A model generated the notes under the pieces. It did not search any database. It saw nothing but the letters and a program-made list of their open reading frames with translations, and was not told where the DNA came from. From assembly GCF_001625195.1 (NCBI RefSeq), contig NC_054389.1:1426001-1490000 (forward strand): DNA of 64,000 bases, given 5' to 3'. Made by a program: the position numbers and the translations under genes. How positions within the stretch are numbered: position 1 is the stretch's first letter; each line of letters begins with the position of its first letter. Origin of the DNA: Drechmeria coniospora (taxonomy: Eukaryota > Ascomycota > Sordariomycetes > Hypocreales > Ophiocordycipitaceae). Shown here one piece after another: positions 23,477-35,727 of the stretch.

Positions 23477-24806
23477 CTAAATGGCTAACGCGGACACATC
23501 TTGTGAGAGAGCTTCGTTCGCGATAGCTGCCGTGTCGTTGCTGTTCTTTCCACTGGATTCGTTTCCTTCCCCTGAACCCTCGCCTGTCTCATCCGCTGAA
23601 GATCCAAGCACAACGTGGCCGTGTTCATCGACGTTACCCTCGTCGTCCCCTTCGTCTTCGTCGTCCTCGTCGTCCAACTCATCGTCATCGCTCTCGTCCG
23701 TAGCCCTTCCAGCCTCCTCAAGCTTCGCAGCCTTCTCCTTGATCGCGGCCTCCAGGTCCTTGAGCATTTTCTTCGTGAATCCAGAGGCTTCAACGGATGC
23801 ATCTAATCTTGTTAGACCGCCCTTCACCATGCTCTTTTTAGCGTCCTTGAAGAAGGGTCCATGCTGTGTACTGGTGAAATGAAATCGACGGTTGAAGAAA
23901 CGTTTGATGCATTCAACATCTCTGTCAAAGTACATTTCGGCATTTTGGTGTTCCATCGACACCATTTGAGGGAAATCGATGACGACAGGCGATAGCTTCA
24001 TCGAATCCTTGCCGTCCTCGACAATCGTTTCTTCCTTGATGAGGATGTTGAACTCGTTGAAATCACCATGGATCAGCCCGTGGCTGGCAAGTCGGAGGAT
24101 TAGGGCAATAAGATCGCCGTATAGCGATGCAGGATCCGGGATTGCGGATATTTGTCGAAGAGGGAAAGCATCGATCAAGGTCATGACGATGGTGTGGCGG
24201 GATTGCGCAAGAGGCACTGGAACCGGAAACCCCTCGTCGTACAAGGCTTTCATGAATGCAAATTCCTTCATGGCAGCCAGCTTTGACAGGTACATCCAGG
24301 AGCCCGAAGCGCGGTTCTTGAGGTAGTCTCGGTTCGATTTGACGGTCCGAAACGATATCCTGCCCAGTCGGTGGATCTTCAACACTTGCTGTGTTCCCGT
24401 GTGGTCCGCGACAACCATGATATCACTCTCTTTGCCCACGCCGATCCGGCTTCCAACACTGTACACAGTTTTGCGAGAAGAATAGGTATGCAGCGCGAGA
24501 TAGTCGAGCCCGCCGTAGGTAAGTCGATACCCATCGTACTTTGCCTCTTTGACCCTGGCGATAAGGCCGACCTTTGCGAGGGCCGATATAGACCTGTGGA
24601 CGCCGCTAACTCCGCCTCGAAGTCGGGAAAGCTTTTCGATCAGCGGCGTGGGAACGATTTCGTGATTCTTGGATCCCAACTCGACCTAAGTGACGACCAT
24701 TAATTGGCATCTCGTCTCCGCTTGCGGGTGTGCCATGACTTACCGCCGTGAGAACCCGCCAGTCCTCGGACGCCAAATGGCGCATTGCCCGTGTATCCAA
24801 CTTCAT
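23477..24806 (-). CDS. RIO2: serine/threonine kinase/ATPase Rio2 (40S maturation)
   Basis: Exon 1 (24744-24806) encodes MKLDTRAMRHLASEDWRVLTA. A 58-bp intron (24686-24743) joins it to exon 2 (23477-24685), giving 423 residues. The N-terminal winged helix (IEKLSRLRGGVSGVHRSIS) is specific to Rio2. It is followed by the nucleotide loop GVGKESDI, the lysine strand QQVLKIHRLG, the catalytic loop HGDFNEFNIL and the metal-binding IDFPQMVS. Rio2 binds pre-40S particles and is needed for 20S pre-rRNA processing and cytoplasmic 40S maturation. The C-terminus is a highly acidic Asp/Glu tract, then Ser/Gly-rich sequence, as in other fungi. The first exon is required: residues TRAM and EDWRVL are conserved and exon 2 has no ATG in the right place. 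It is divergent from RPN1. Confidence 0.95.
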
Positions 24807-25321
24807 GGCAAATAGATTTAATTCACTCTTGGCGTCTAGCCTTTGGAAACATCCAGAATGATACCGAACGCCGGATACGCAGGGACATGGAGGTTCGTGA
24901 AGGTGGGGGAGGGGAGTGAATCGAGAAATTTAGGCCGATAAGACTTCATCTATCGATAAGTGGCAATCGATACGGAGTGCCGAGTAATATCGAAGAGCGG
25001 AATAACCATTCGGAAAGCGCAAGGGTGGCTGTTGCACGTGATGCGAGCCAAGTGGGACGGGTCGCTGTAGGCGACAGCGTCTCACGTAACGGGGGGAGAG
25101 CTACGTACAATACAACTGCTAGAACCGTTACTCTTGGAGCTTTGTCACACCAATCCATCGCCCTCGACGACACGCGACGCCAAATACGCGAATCCTTTTC
25201 TCCAACTCCATACGGCAAATCTCAATTATAATCAAGACCGGAAGTCGATTTTTGTGCAACCTTGTTGACGTTCTTTCGTTCCCACACCATCTGAGTTCTT
25301 TTGGGCTCGGCATCCGTCATC
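24807..25321. promoter_or_regulatory. divergent RIO2/RPN1 promoter region
   Basis: This 515-bp spacer must hold promoters for a ribosome-maturation kinase and a proteasome subunit. Only one degenerate TACGGAGTG word is present, near 24971. I looked for a proteasome-associated control element (GGTGGCAAA) and did not see one. Confidence 0.55.
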
Positions 25322-28191
25322 ATGGCCCAAGACAGCGACGCCCCGAAGGCGGTGGACAAGGGCAAAGGGAAGGTCGCTGATGAGCCTAAAGGTGAAAAGC
25401 AGGCCGCCAATGGCACGAAGGAGGACGCCAACAAGGATGGTACTCAAGTCTCACCGTATCTTCTTCTAAGCAAATACTGATGCAGCTTGCAGCTACGGAA
25501 GAAGAGCTTAATGAAGAGGACCAGCAGCTCAAGAACGATTTGGACATGATAGTGGAACGGTTGACTGTAAGCCTTGCAAAATTTCCGTTCTTGACGATGT
25601 GGTCCTAAGTGCTTTCTCGCAGGAGTCCAACACGGAACTTCACAAAACGGCGCTCGAATCCATGAAGACGTCGATCAAGACCTCGACATCGTCCATGACG
25701 GCTGTGCCAAAGCCCCTCAAATTCCTTCGACCGCACTATGAAGTCTTGACAAAGCTTTACGACGATTGGTCGGATGGCGACAACCGGACTTCGCTGGCAG
25801 ATGTTCTCTCGGTGATTGGCATGACATACTCGGACGAGGACAGACAAGACACCCTGAAATACAGATTGCTCGCGCCCACGTCCGATATTGGCTCGTGGGG
25901 TCATGAGTATGTCAGGCATCTTGCCCTCGAAATTGGGGAGGTGTACGGCAAGCGGATTACGTCAGAGGAACCTACCGAAGACTTGGTCGACTTGGCCACG
26001 GTTCTCGTCCCTCTCTTTATCAAGAGTAACGCTGAGGCAGATGCTGTTGATCTCATGAGCGAGCTTGAAATTATCGAGGAGATACCAAAATTTGTCGACG
26101 AGGAGACGTATCCCAGAGTATGCTTGTACATGGTCAGCATGGTCAACCTGCTTACGTACCCCGACAACGAAACCTTCCTACGGACCGCACACAACATATA
26201 CATGCAGCACAAACAGTTTACACAGGCCATGGTGCTGGCAATTCGGTTGCACGACGTCGAGCTGATCGAGGCCGACTTTGACAAAGCCAAGGATCCTGCG
26301 CTTAAGAAGCAGCTAGCATTCTTGATTGCGCGTCAAAGGATAGTCATGAGCATGCCCGAGTCTTCAGTTGAAGAGCAGGAGCGATCGGAATGCCTCGCGA
26401 ATCTTAAGTTGTCTGAACATTTCAAATCTCTTGCCAAGGAACTGAATATCCTGGACCCGAAGACGACGGAGGATATCTACAAGAGCCACCTGGAAAGCAG
26501 TCGAGTGGCCGGCATGACGAACCTGGACTCCGCCAGGCATAACCTCGCCGCAGGTTTTGTCAACGCTTTCGTCAATGCCGGGTTCGGCAACGATAAGATG
26601 ATGCTGGTGGAGGGCGAGAAAGAGGCATGGGTGTGGAAGACGAAGGCGGAGGGTATGATGTCGACGGTTGCTTCCATGGGCACGCTGCTGCTATGGGACA
26701 TCGAGAATGGCCTCGACAAGATCGACAAGTATACTTACTCGGCAGAACCGGAGATCTCGGCCGGTGCAATGCTTGCCATTGGCATCATGAACTCGGGTGT
26801 TCGCTTGGATTCCGACCCTGCCATGGCCCTTCTCGGAGATGCAGACAAGCTTCACCACTCGAACCCTATGATTAGGACGGCATGCATCATGGGCCTCGGC
26901 CTGTCGTACGCTGGCTCTAACCGTGAGGAGCTGTTGGAACTCCTACTTCCCATAATCAGCGACTCTTCCCAAGAGATGCAGGTCTCGGCCATGGCTGCCC
27001 TGGCCTGCGGCTTGATCTTTGTCGGCTCATCCCACCCTGACGTATCGGAGGCCATCGTGACGACGTTGATGGACGACGACCGCAAGAGTCAGTTGACGGA
27101 CAAATGGACCCGCTTCCTCGCTCTTGGCCTAGGCTTGCTGTTCTTTGGTCGTCAAGAAGAGGTCGATGTCATCCTAGAGACGCTCAAGGCTGTGGATCAC
27201 CCCATGGCCAAGGCCACCGCGGTGCTGGCTGAAATCTGTGCTTGGGCCGGCACAGGCGCCGTCCTCAAGATTCAAGAGCTCCTGCATATCTGTAACGAAC
27301 ACCAAGAGGAATCCGAAGATAAGAAAGGAGACGAGTTGCTGCAAGCATACGCCGTCATCGGCATTGCATTGGTGGCGATGGGTGAGGATGTGGGACAGGA
27401 GATGGTCCTGCGGCAGTTTGGTCATCTCATGCACTACGGTGAAGCCAACATCAGAAAGGCCGTGCCATTGGCGCTGGGTTTGATAAGCCCGAGCAACCCT
27501 CAGATGAAAGTCTACGACACGCTTTCCAGATACAGCCACGACAACGACCCCGAGGTTGCCATCAACGCCATCTTCGCCATGGGCATGCTTGGAGCCGGAA
27601 CAAACAACGCCAGACTTGCTCAACTGCTCCGACAGTTGGCGAGCTACTACCACCGCGATCAGGATGCTCTCTTCATGGTCCGCATCGCCCAGGGCCTCCT
27701 TCACATGGGCAAGGGCACGCTGTCCATCAACCCGTTCCACACAGACCGCCAAGTCCTCTCACATGTGGCCGCTGCTGGCCTGCTGGCCACGCTTGTCGCC
27801 TTGATTGACCCCAAAGAATTTGTTTGCGGATCTTCACACTACCTCCTCTACTTCCTCGTTCCCGCCATGCACCCGCGCTTCCTCGTCACTCTGAACGAGG
27901 ACCTGACGCCTCTCAAGGTGAATGTCCGGGTTGGCCAAGCCGTGGACGTTGTTGGTCAGGCTGGCCGACCCAAGACTATCACTGGATGGCAAACGCAGAG
28001 TACGCCAGTGCTGCTGGGCCACGGAGAACGCGCTGAACTGGAAGACGAGCAGTACATCAGCTTGAACAGCACCTTGGAGGGCTTGGTTATCCTGCGGAAG
28101 GTCAGTACAGCCTGCTTTCAATCGCCGACTCTTTTGTTGAATTGTGCTAACGAGCCATGGACAGAACCCCGAATGGGAAGATGGAAAATAA
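25322..28191 (+). CDS. RPN1: 26S proteasome regulatory subunit Rpn1
   Basis: Four exons (25322-25439, 25493-25566, 25623-28100, 28165-28191) total 2,697 nt and 898 residues, the normal size. Rpn1 is the largest base subunit of the 19S particle and docks shuttle receptors, ubiquitin and Ubp6. The N-terminus is Lys/Asp/Ala-rich and charged. Conserved blocks include KPLKFLRPHYEVLTKLYDDW and MLVEGEKEAWVWKTKAEGMM. The toroid of PC repeats follows (GAMLAIGIMNSGV, RTACIMGLGLSYAGS, VSAMAALACGLIFVGS, RKAVPLALGLISPSN, INAIFAMGMLGAGTNNARL). The start has the context ATCATGG. The final exon is just 27 nt (NPEWEDGK) after a conserved LVILRK junction. Convergent with the OPT gene. Confidence 0.97.
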
Positions 28192-28554
28192 GTCAGGCGG
28201 GTGACTTGACTAGAATTGTGGCTACGACCTGTGACAAGCGCTCTTCGTTTCGGTTTGTGCAAAGATACAATCCGCCGCAAGCCAGACACGGGATCCGCTG
28301 CCAGAGGTGTACATTGATAGGCGTCCATCGTCAAGCGTGTAATCACTACGCGATTCGAAACTGCATCGTGTATTGGGCGGGACGTAAGACGATGATGGCC
28401 ATGTCATATGTGATTGGAAACTGCTATGCATAGAAAGAACAACAAAACCATGAAACAATGCAGACGCCTATCAATATGCCCAAGAACTCCTGTCTATGCA
28501 TTCTCCGATGTGACTTTGAAGATATGGATACCCATGTCAAACCATGTCAAACAC
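28192..28554. other. convergent RPN1/OPT 3' spacer
   Basis: 363 bp between converging genes, presumably both 3' UTRs. No gene and no GTAC-word repeats seen. Confidence 0.6.
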
Positions 28555-31500
28555 CTACCACGTATCCGGCCCGAACTTCCCACCTTCGGGTACTGTCTTG
28601 TACGGACAAGCTTGCCAATCGCAGCCCTGCTTGTAGATCTCGGTTCCCCACCAGCGAAAGTCTTTCATCCAGCCGGGGTATATGAAGCCAAAGAAGACGA
28701 CGACGATACCGAAAGCTAGGCCCGAGTCGAGGGCGGCGCTGAGGGTCATGGTGTACTTGCTCCACCAAGCGCTGGCGCGACGCTTGATGAGGAAATTGAA
28801 GAGGTAACAGACGAGGGCCCAGACAGAAAAGTTGAGCCCCGTGGCCGGGGGGATCCAGCTCATGGCGCCGAATATGACGGGCAGGTTGACTTTACGTAGG
28901 ATGCTGTTACGGCGGTGGCGGGCGTATAGCCACAGCGGGATAGGGAGCAAGGCGCCGAGGGGGAAGCACCAGATGAGGGCGCGGTAGATGGCGGTCGGGC
29001 CGAAGAACTCGCCAGGGCCGACGACGCCCCAAAGGATAGAGCCGTTGAAGTGGACACGGGCGATGGGGCAGGTGAAGCCATTCACGGCGTCGGTGGTACA
29101 GATGCCCTTGACGTTGGCAAACATCCAGTTGAGGACGCCGATTTGCGTGATGGACGAGACGAGCGTGGCAACGACCTGGACAAGAAACATGATGCGGGGT
29201 GGAATCTTCATGTAGTGGCCGAGCTTGAGATCGGAGGCGAACTTGATGCCTTGGGCCGAGGAGATGTAACCGTAGGTGACAAAGGCCATGTTTGCAATGG
29301 GTCGGCCGGGGAAGGCAACGCCGCAGATGAGCTGGCAGATGAGGTAGATGCTGCTGTGCTGGTTTGTGACGGCCATGATGATGCCGTTGGGGATGAAGAA
29401 GACGGCACCGATGGCAAGGGCCAGGAGGAGACCGTACCACGGTAGGTGAACGGGGTAGCTGAACAACGTCAGTACTCGAGATGCGGCAGGTGACGTTCTG
29501 CATGGTATGAGAGAGGGTGGGGATGGGCGGCAACTCACTATTCGACAACAAACATGCCGATGGCGGCCATGGAGACAAAGGTCAGCAGGTACCAACTGGC
29601 CGGGGCATCCTTGTAGCGGTTCATGAGACGGCAGTGGACGTCCTCGCGGCTCAGCAAGTTCTCGAAGTTGGGAACGGATCCCGACATGGCCGTGTAGGCC
29701 TCGCTGGCGACCGAGATGCCCGAGGCGGCTCGTGACTCGTTGACGGATGGGTTGACGGGTTGGTAGACGGGCTTGCCATCCTGGCGGGCCTCCTCGAGCG
29801 ACCGTTTCCACGTGCGCCAAATGTCAGGTCCATGCCAGCAGAGGGTATGAGTCAGGAGGGCGGCGAGACCGGCGAACTGGACGCCGTAGCTGAGCATGTA
29901 GGTGACGGGCAAGAAGACGCGGCTGTAGTTGGCGTAGGCTTCCCTGTCGAAGAGAAAGTCGGGCGTCAGAATCTTGGTGACGTTGTAGATGTGGCCCGTG
30001 TTGTCAAAGACACCGGACGAGAGGATGGGCATGTACGAGGAGTAGAGGACGTTTGAGTAGTAGAGAAGGGGCGCGATAATCCACATGATGACGGCCAGGC
30101 CACCGATGACGTTCATGGCGGCCCAGAAGGGCACAAGCAGGGGCGAGCCGACGTAGGTGATCTGGGCCCAGTCAAAGGTCACGGGGAAGAGACCGAGGCC
30201 GGAGGAGACGCCAAACAAGTTGGAGATGATGACGTTTCGCGGGGCGAACCAAGTGATGATGCTGAAGTAGCTGAGGGCGGGGAAAAGCAGGCCTGGCAGG
30301 AAGTAAAAGGCGAAGGCGACGGCCCAGACGATGTAGAAGAACTGCCAGCGGCTGATGGTCCAGCCGTTGGCAGGCTTGTTGTCCTGCGTGTGGAGAGTGG
30401 AAAACATGGCGGCCGACATGAGCGTGCCGGGCCAGATCATGCCGCTGGGGCGAACCAAGAAGCGGCGGGCCATGCCGGCAAAGCCGTAGCCGAGGATCTG
30501 GGTGGAAATGGTCAAGAGGAGCTGGTAGAGAATGGGGGCCTCTTGGTTGTAGAACTTGGTCTGCTCGACGATGACGTCGGTGGCAAAGGCAAAGCCGAAG
30601 GCGACGTTGCTGCTCACGTAGACGCACGTGTGTTCCTTTTCGTTCCACCTCCCTTGTGACAGCCAGAGGCGGCAGGAGGCGAGCCTGGTGCGGGCGTGAC
30701 GGGAGTTGAGGGGTTCGTGGGGGTCGTCTCGCTCCCGGATGGATGGCGTCCGGAGGCCGTCGACGAATTCCTCGTCGGGGTCGTCGGTCCGCTTGAGGAG
30801 GTAGTCCCACAGGTGGCCGAGGGGATGGACGAGGAGCAGGGCGATGACGGGGGTGATGGCAACGCTGGGATATCGCAAGGAGAAGAAGAGATTCGTCGAA
30901 GATCCGAGGACGGAGAAGAGGACGGAGAGACACCACATGCGCGGGGTGTTTATGGAAAGTGCCGTGTTGTCGGTCGGGGGGACGGAGGCGCGGACGGCTT
31001 CGTGGGGGGAGTTGTCGGGGAACTCGGGTTCGGACTGGGCCGAGTCATCGTCACGCTCCGTCGTCTCGTCACCGTCCTGGACGCGGTCAAGCATCTCGCC
31101 TGGAAAGGGGGCGTCGGCGAGTCCAAAGCGTCCCTCGAGGCCAGAGGCGAGGGCGACACCGTCGAGATCTTCCGACATGCGGGACGAGGGCCTCGAGACG
31201 AGGGAGCGCTTGGAGTTGAGGCTGCGCTGGCTGCGGGAGGCGGCGCGGAGGAGCCGAAAGCGATGGGGTCCATCCGAGTCGAGATCGCTGTCGCTGTCGG
31301 CGGGCGTTCGATCGGGGGAGGGGGAAACGCGGGCGGGGACGGAGTGGGTGACGGAGCCGTAGGGCGAGCCATCCAAGCCGTCGGCCGGCCGCAGGAACGG
31401 CGTCTTTTTGGAGGCCATGGTATCGAGGAACAAAGGGAGGTCGGCTACGGCCTCGGTGGTTTCGGCACCGTCGTCGTGGGCATGGTGAGAAGGAGGTGTA

Positions 31501-32054
31501 CGGGCAGGGGCGGCGGCCGTCGTCGGCTCGGGCGTTTCCTGAGCCTCGCCGTCGGCGGTGGCGGATGCGAGGGGTTGAAGCGGGATGTCGTCGAGATGGC
31601 TCGGTCGATGTCGGTGCTCCCGATGCCGCCTGTACTGCTGCTGCTGCTGCTGCTGCTGCTCTCGAGGCGGGCGTTTTTCTTGGTGCTCCTCTTGGTGCTC
31701 CTCTTGGTGCTCCTCTTGGTGCTCCTCTTGGTGCTCCTCTTGGTGCTCCTCTTGGTGCTCCTCTTGGTGCTGCTCCTGGTGCTGCTCCTGGTGCTGCTCC
31801 TGGTGCTGCTCCTGGTAGCTCCCCTGGTGCTCCTCTAGGAGCTCTGCCTGGTGCTCCTGCCGCTGAGATTCGACACCAACCGAGGCCCCAGCGTCGCAGG
31901 CAAGGGAGGTGAAGGCGGAGGCAGAGTTGGGGGAGGAGGTGGAGGCAGAGTTGGAAGTAGAGGTTACGGTGAGGGTCGAGGTGGAGGAGGTGGTTGTGGG
32001 CTTGGATCCGGAATTGGACCGCTTGTCATAGGACTCGGTGCGGCGACGGCTCAT
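28555..32054 (-). CDS. OPT-family oligopeptide transporter with long Q/E/H-rich N-terminus
   Basis: Exon 1 (29539-32054) and exon 2 (28555-29458) flank an 80-bp intron and encode 1,139 residues. The C-terminal ~780 residues are a typical OPT permease with many hydrophobic helices. Blocks include YVSSNVAFGFAFATDVIVEQ, RPSGMIWPGTLMSAAMFSTL, FNGSILWGVVGPGEFFGP and NFLIKRRASAWWSKY. Such proteins import small peptides, or in some branches siderophores or glutathione conjugates, by proton symport at the plasma membrane; the substrate cannot be told here. The first ~360 residues are cytosolic low-complexity sequence: a Ser/Thr run, then QEQH/QEEH repeats (about 65-125), eight consecutive Gln, His-rich sequence, and a Ser/Asp/Arg-rich part. 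Family members usually have far shorter N-termini. The intron splits a Tyr codon, and the joined VEYYPVHLPWYG reads well. Confidence 0.9.
31635..31860 (-). repeat. CAG run and 12-bp minisatellite inside the OPT gene
   Basis: On the + strand, eight CTG triplets (31635-31660) are followed by about 15 near-identical 12-bp units, GTGCTCCTCTTG then GTGCTGCTCCTG. On the coding strand these give polyGln and QEEH/QEQH repeats. The array is in frame because its unit is a multiple of three, so copy changes keep the reading frame. Confidence 0.95.
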
Positions 32055-33833
32055 GGCGGGGCTCGGGCGTCGATGGGTGCATGGTTGGTTGGAGGTGGCG
32101 GTGACGATGGACGAGGCCCACGAAGGGGGTCGAATCCAAGCGGGAAGGTGGTCTGGCCTGCTGAATGATGATGTGAATCATGCAGAAGTGCTGCAGTGAT
32201 GAGACAACGACGAGGCCAAACATGCAATACATGGTTAGGTACGGAGTACGGAAGAAATGCTAGTATTACTCCGTGGTATGGTATCCAATACTTTAGGCTA
32301 CCTACCTGTGCATGTACACATGCGTTACGAGTGAGTAGTAAATACTGTACACCCAAGTACACCTACTTGCAGCACATGTTCGGCCAGACTTGCCATGTCT
32401 GCCCCCCCCCAGCATCTTTTCCCCTTTCCAAGACCCCGAGTTGCTAGATGAAGAGCCATGAGGGGTTTCAGAACAGAAGCACTACCTTCGGAGTCACGAG
32501 CACCATGATGAAGCGGAGCGTCATGCTGCAACATGCTACGTGTAGCATGTACCTGATCAGTGCGTCCTGCAGTCGCATGTCCGAATCTCGGAGTTGACGG
32601 AGGGATGAATGACGCAGAGCACTTGTACGTGTACGTACAATAATACATGCAGGAACCTACATTTGGGAGGGGGGCCGAGGGGGGGGCAAGGCCTGATGAA
32701 TCGCTGTTCTACTCCGTACTGCTGTAGTTCATGCAAATTTGAGGCACTTACTTAGGTACTTATGCTTGTACGTATTCATGTACAGGGACTTTCAGACATA
32801 TGGTAATATGCCTGCCAACTACCAGCTTGAATGGCCCGCCGAAGCGGAACAGATCATTGCCTCAGGCAAGACATTGTTACCAAGTAGGTACATGTACATG
32901 TGCACTGCACTGTCCGTAGGGTAGATGTGCATTTTCATGGGCGGGTAGAGCGTAAGTACCTACGGCACTGATTTGGTCGTTCTGTTAGTAATTACTACTA
33001 GGTAGGTACTTACGTGTTCCAACCGCCGCCAACGCCGTTGGTGGTACTGCAAGCACTTGGCTGTACTTAATATGTGTTGGGTGGGTTTGGTGCACATCAT
33101 GTACTATCCGTACCTCGGTGTACATGTACAGCAGGGGTATTGGTTAATAGTAATTACTAGGTATCTAAGTACTAGGTACGTAGTAACTATTACTCAGTAC
33201 TCCGTTCACCGTAGTGAGCGCTCAAGTGCTCGCACCAGGCCTAGCGACTCCTGTACATTCATGAACTGGCAATAAGTTAGTAATACATGGAAGTGCTTTT
33301 ACGGAGTAGCATTGCTTGTACTGCACGGAGTACGGAGAACAGTATGTAGGAATAGGAACAATACTGTAGATACGATACCCAATACGTACATGTAAGTACT
33401 CATTACCCCGACAAGTACTTACAGTGCGGGTGCGAGTACTGAACGTTGCAAGTACAGCACTTGTACTTTGTACGGAGAGAGGATTACATTCAGCGTACGG
33501 AGTACCAAGTACGTGCATTACTGTGCCTGAGGCTTCAAAAACACCAACGATAAAGCTCCTGGCATACTTACTTGCAAGTCTGATTATTATTATAGATAGT
33601 CCTCCTTTCTGCGGCACGCGTTTATGCTGTCAATGAAAGTAATCATGTACGGATCTGGCGCACCTATGCACCAACTGTAGTGGTACCGACCTCAAGAGTT
33701 GGCCATTCTTCCCTCCTCACAGTTTCTCCACAATTGTCCTTGCACGACCTGACGGTCACGCTCGTCCCTCACACGCCGCTGGCGACGTTCAGCCTCAAAT
33801 CTTTGCCTTGCCGTGCCTCGCCGGGCCCTCACC
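32055..33833. promoter_or_regulatory. divergent OPT/FAU1 spacer
   Basis: Almost 1.8 kb between divergent starts. It must contain both promoters. No gene is recognisable. About 1.3 kb (32236-33540) is GTAC-word sequence; the FAU1-proximal 250 bp are ordinary and C-rich. Confidence 0.55.
32236..33540. repeat. GTAC-word island 7
   Basis: TACGGAGTACGGA (32240), ACTCCGTACTG (32710), TACATGTACATG (32887), ACTAGGTACGTAG (33170), GCACGGAGTACGGAG (33324) and AAGTACAGCACTTGTAC (33452) are examples. A C-run lies at 32403-32409. Words occur in both orientations and there is no coding content. Confidence 0.8.
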
Positions 33834-34643
33834 ATGGCCGCCTCGTCGCTCGCCGCTGCCAAGCAGCAGTTGAGGATGGTGGTGAAGGAGAGGCTATCGT
33901 CGGTGTCCCCAGACTCCATCACCGCTCAAAGTATGACGGACAGCACCTCGTGACGGCAGCAAAATATCCCACCTGCTCACCGCCCAAGAACAGGCCGCAA
34001 GATATTCGAGTCTCTCAAGGACTTCCCGCCCTACAAACATGCGAGCCGCATCAGCGTATATCTCTCCATGCCGGCGGGCGAGGTCCAGACCGACGCCATC
34101 GTCCGTCACGCCCTCGGCGCCGGAAAGCAGGTCTACGTCCCCTACCTTCACACGCCGCCGCCGGAGCTGGCCAAGGCAGATGCGCCCGTGCGCGTCATGG
34201 ATATGGTCCTGCTCGCCAGCGTTGAAGATTACGAAGGCCTCAAACTCGACCGGTGGTCTATTCCCAGCATAGACCCCGCCACCGTCCACGAGCGACAGCG
34301 CATCCTGGGAGGCCCCCCTCGTCATCCTGGCTCCGACGGTGACCGCTCTGCCCTGGACCTGATGCTCATGCCGGGCGTCGCTTTTGACCTCGACCCCGCC
34401 GGCTCCGTCCGGAGACTCGGCCACGGCAAAGGGTTCTACGACTTCTTCCTGAACAGGTATCTGGCCCAGGTCGGCGCCGCCGTCGACAACCCACCATTGC
34501 TCGTCTACGGCCTGGCCCTCACCGAGCAGCTCTTGTCTGCTTCCTCCGCTGAGCAGGTCCCCATGGGCCCCCACGATCGGAGGCTGCATGGCCTCGTGCT
34601 TGGCACCGGAGAGATTCGGGAGTCTCCTACCCATAGCTTGTAA
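33834..34643 (+). CDS. FAU1: 5-formyltetrahydrofolate cyclo-ligase (methenyl-THF synthetase)
   Basis: Two exons (33834-33930, 33994-34643) give 248 residues. The enzyme converts 5-formyl-THF to 5,10-methenyl-THF with ATP, returning stored folate to one-carbon metabolism. Visible are the N-terminal KQQLRMVVKERLSSVSP helix, SRKIFESLKDFPPYKHASRI, the substrate-pocket VYVPYL, LDLMLMPGVAFD, and the family glycine motif LGHGKGFYDFFL, which corresponds to the G-x-G-x-G-YYD loop. The intron joins GCTCAAA to GCCGCAAG in phase 1, restoring the TAQSRKIF helix. The start has a strong ACCATGG context. It is read in tandem with MTR10 downstream. Confidence 0.93.
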
Positions 34644-35727
34644 CATGTACCAAGGCAAAACCGTCGCCATCTCTCATGTCATCGGCACTCACACCGCTCA
34701 TTGTCCGACTAGGCCGGCCGTCCCTTGGTATCCATTGTCGGTCCTTGTATGAATTTGCAGGCAACACAGTTCGTGCTTCCATCCGGTCTCCAATATCCAA
34801 GGTCAGCACACGGAGTGCCGCACCACAGTTGCTTAGTAATGTACAACTGCGCACGCAATCACTCTGTTTGCAAGGCCGGCACATGCGGTACAAATGTGCA
34901 GTCCGCAACCCGAGGCGACTCGCCGGCGTTAGAGGAGACAAACACGAGACGGTCCCTGGGATACGGGAAAACAAGAGCAGCCGAGAGACGAACAAAGGAT
35001 TCCATGACATGGGAGAGGGTACTACGTAAATAACAAATGAATCACCGCCCGGCCTGCTTGCCTGCCCTCTCCCATTCTGCCCCTGTTCATTCTGGAGGTG
35101 GGCCATTGTGCTGATGCTACCGTTGAGGTCATGTCCCTCGAGACACCTCCCTTCGCACCGTTACCGTTATCCCAATCGAAATGCCTCTCGGATGAAAGCG
35201 CAACCAGAGGGACAAATCTCCAGGCGGCCGTTGCGGGCGAACCGACGGACCATGGTTGGTCAAGCTTGGGTCTGGTTGGTCTGATCTGATCTGGTCTGGG
35301 CGCCGGAGCGGAAAAACGACGGCGGACCTCATCCGTTCCCAGGATTGCCCCGCCAAAGGACGCCACGGCCCCATGGCATCCATCATCAAACCCAAATACT
35401 TTCGACCTGGACTCTGTCGACGCTTTTTGCTTCCTCAAACAGTGTCAGTCCTGGTTGTCTGCCATCTACGAAAAGCCGGCTCGCTCATCTTTTCGGCCTC
35501 GGGCCAAAGTCTTCCAGAAACCAACTCACGCCAAGTACTCACCCACGCACGGCATCATTTCCTGGCACCACCCTCCTGCCCGCCTCACGACGTCTTCCCC
35601 CATCGCCTAGGGTCCAGTCCGGTCCATGTGTGTCGCCTCGTCGACTCTGCGCTGAAGCTCGCACGCCGTCTCCATCACCTCCCCTGCTATCGCCGGCTTC
35701 CCTTCTCAGTTTTGCCGCTTTCCCACG
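34644..35727. other. FAU1/MTR10 spacer, no gene
   Basis: This ~1.1-kb tandem spacer contains the FAU1 3' UTR and the MTR10 promoter and leader. Open frames in it (for example - strand 34627-35106) show no family features. A C/T-rich stretch at 35560-35720 probably marks the MTR10 5' UTR. GTAC words are few. Confidence 0.5.

Noticed and set aside
30696..31838. 380-residue + strand frame opposite the OPT gene, with poly-Leu/Val repeat
   Set aside because: It is the antisense of the OPT N-terminus and its QEEH minisatellite; the minus strand has a full conserved transporter.
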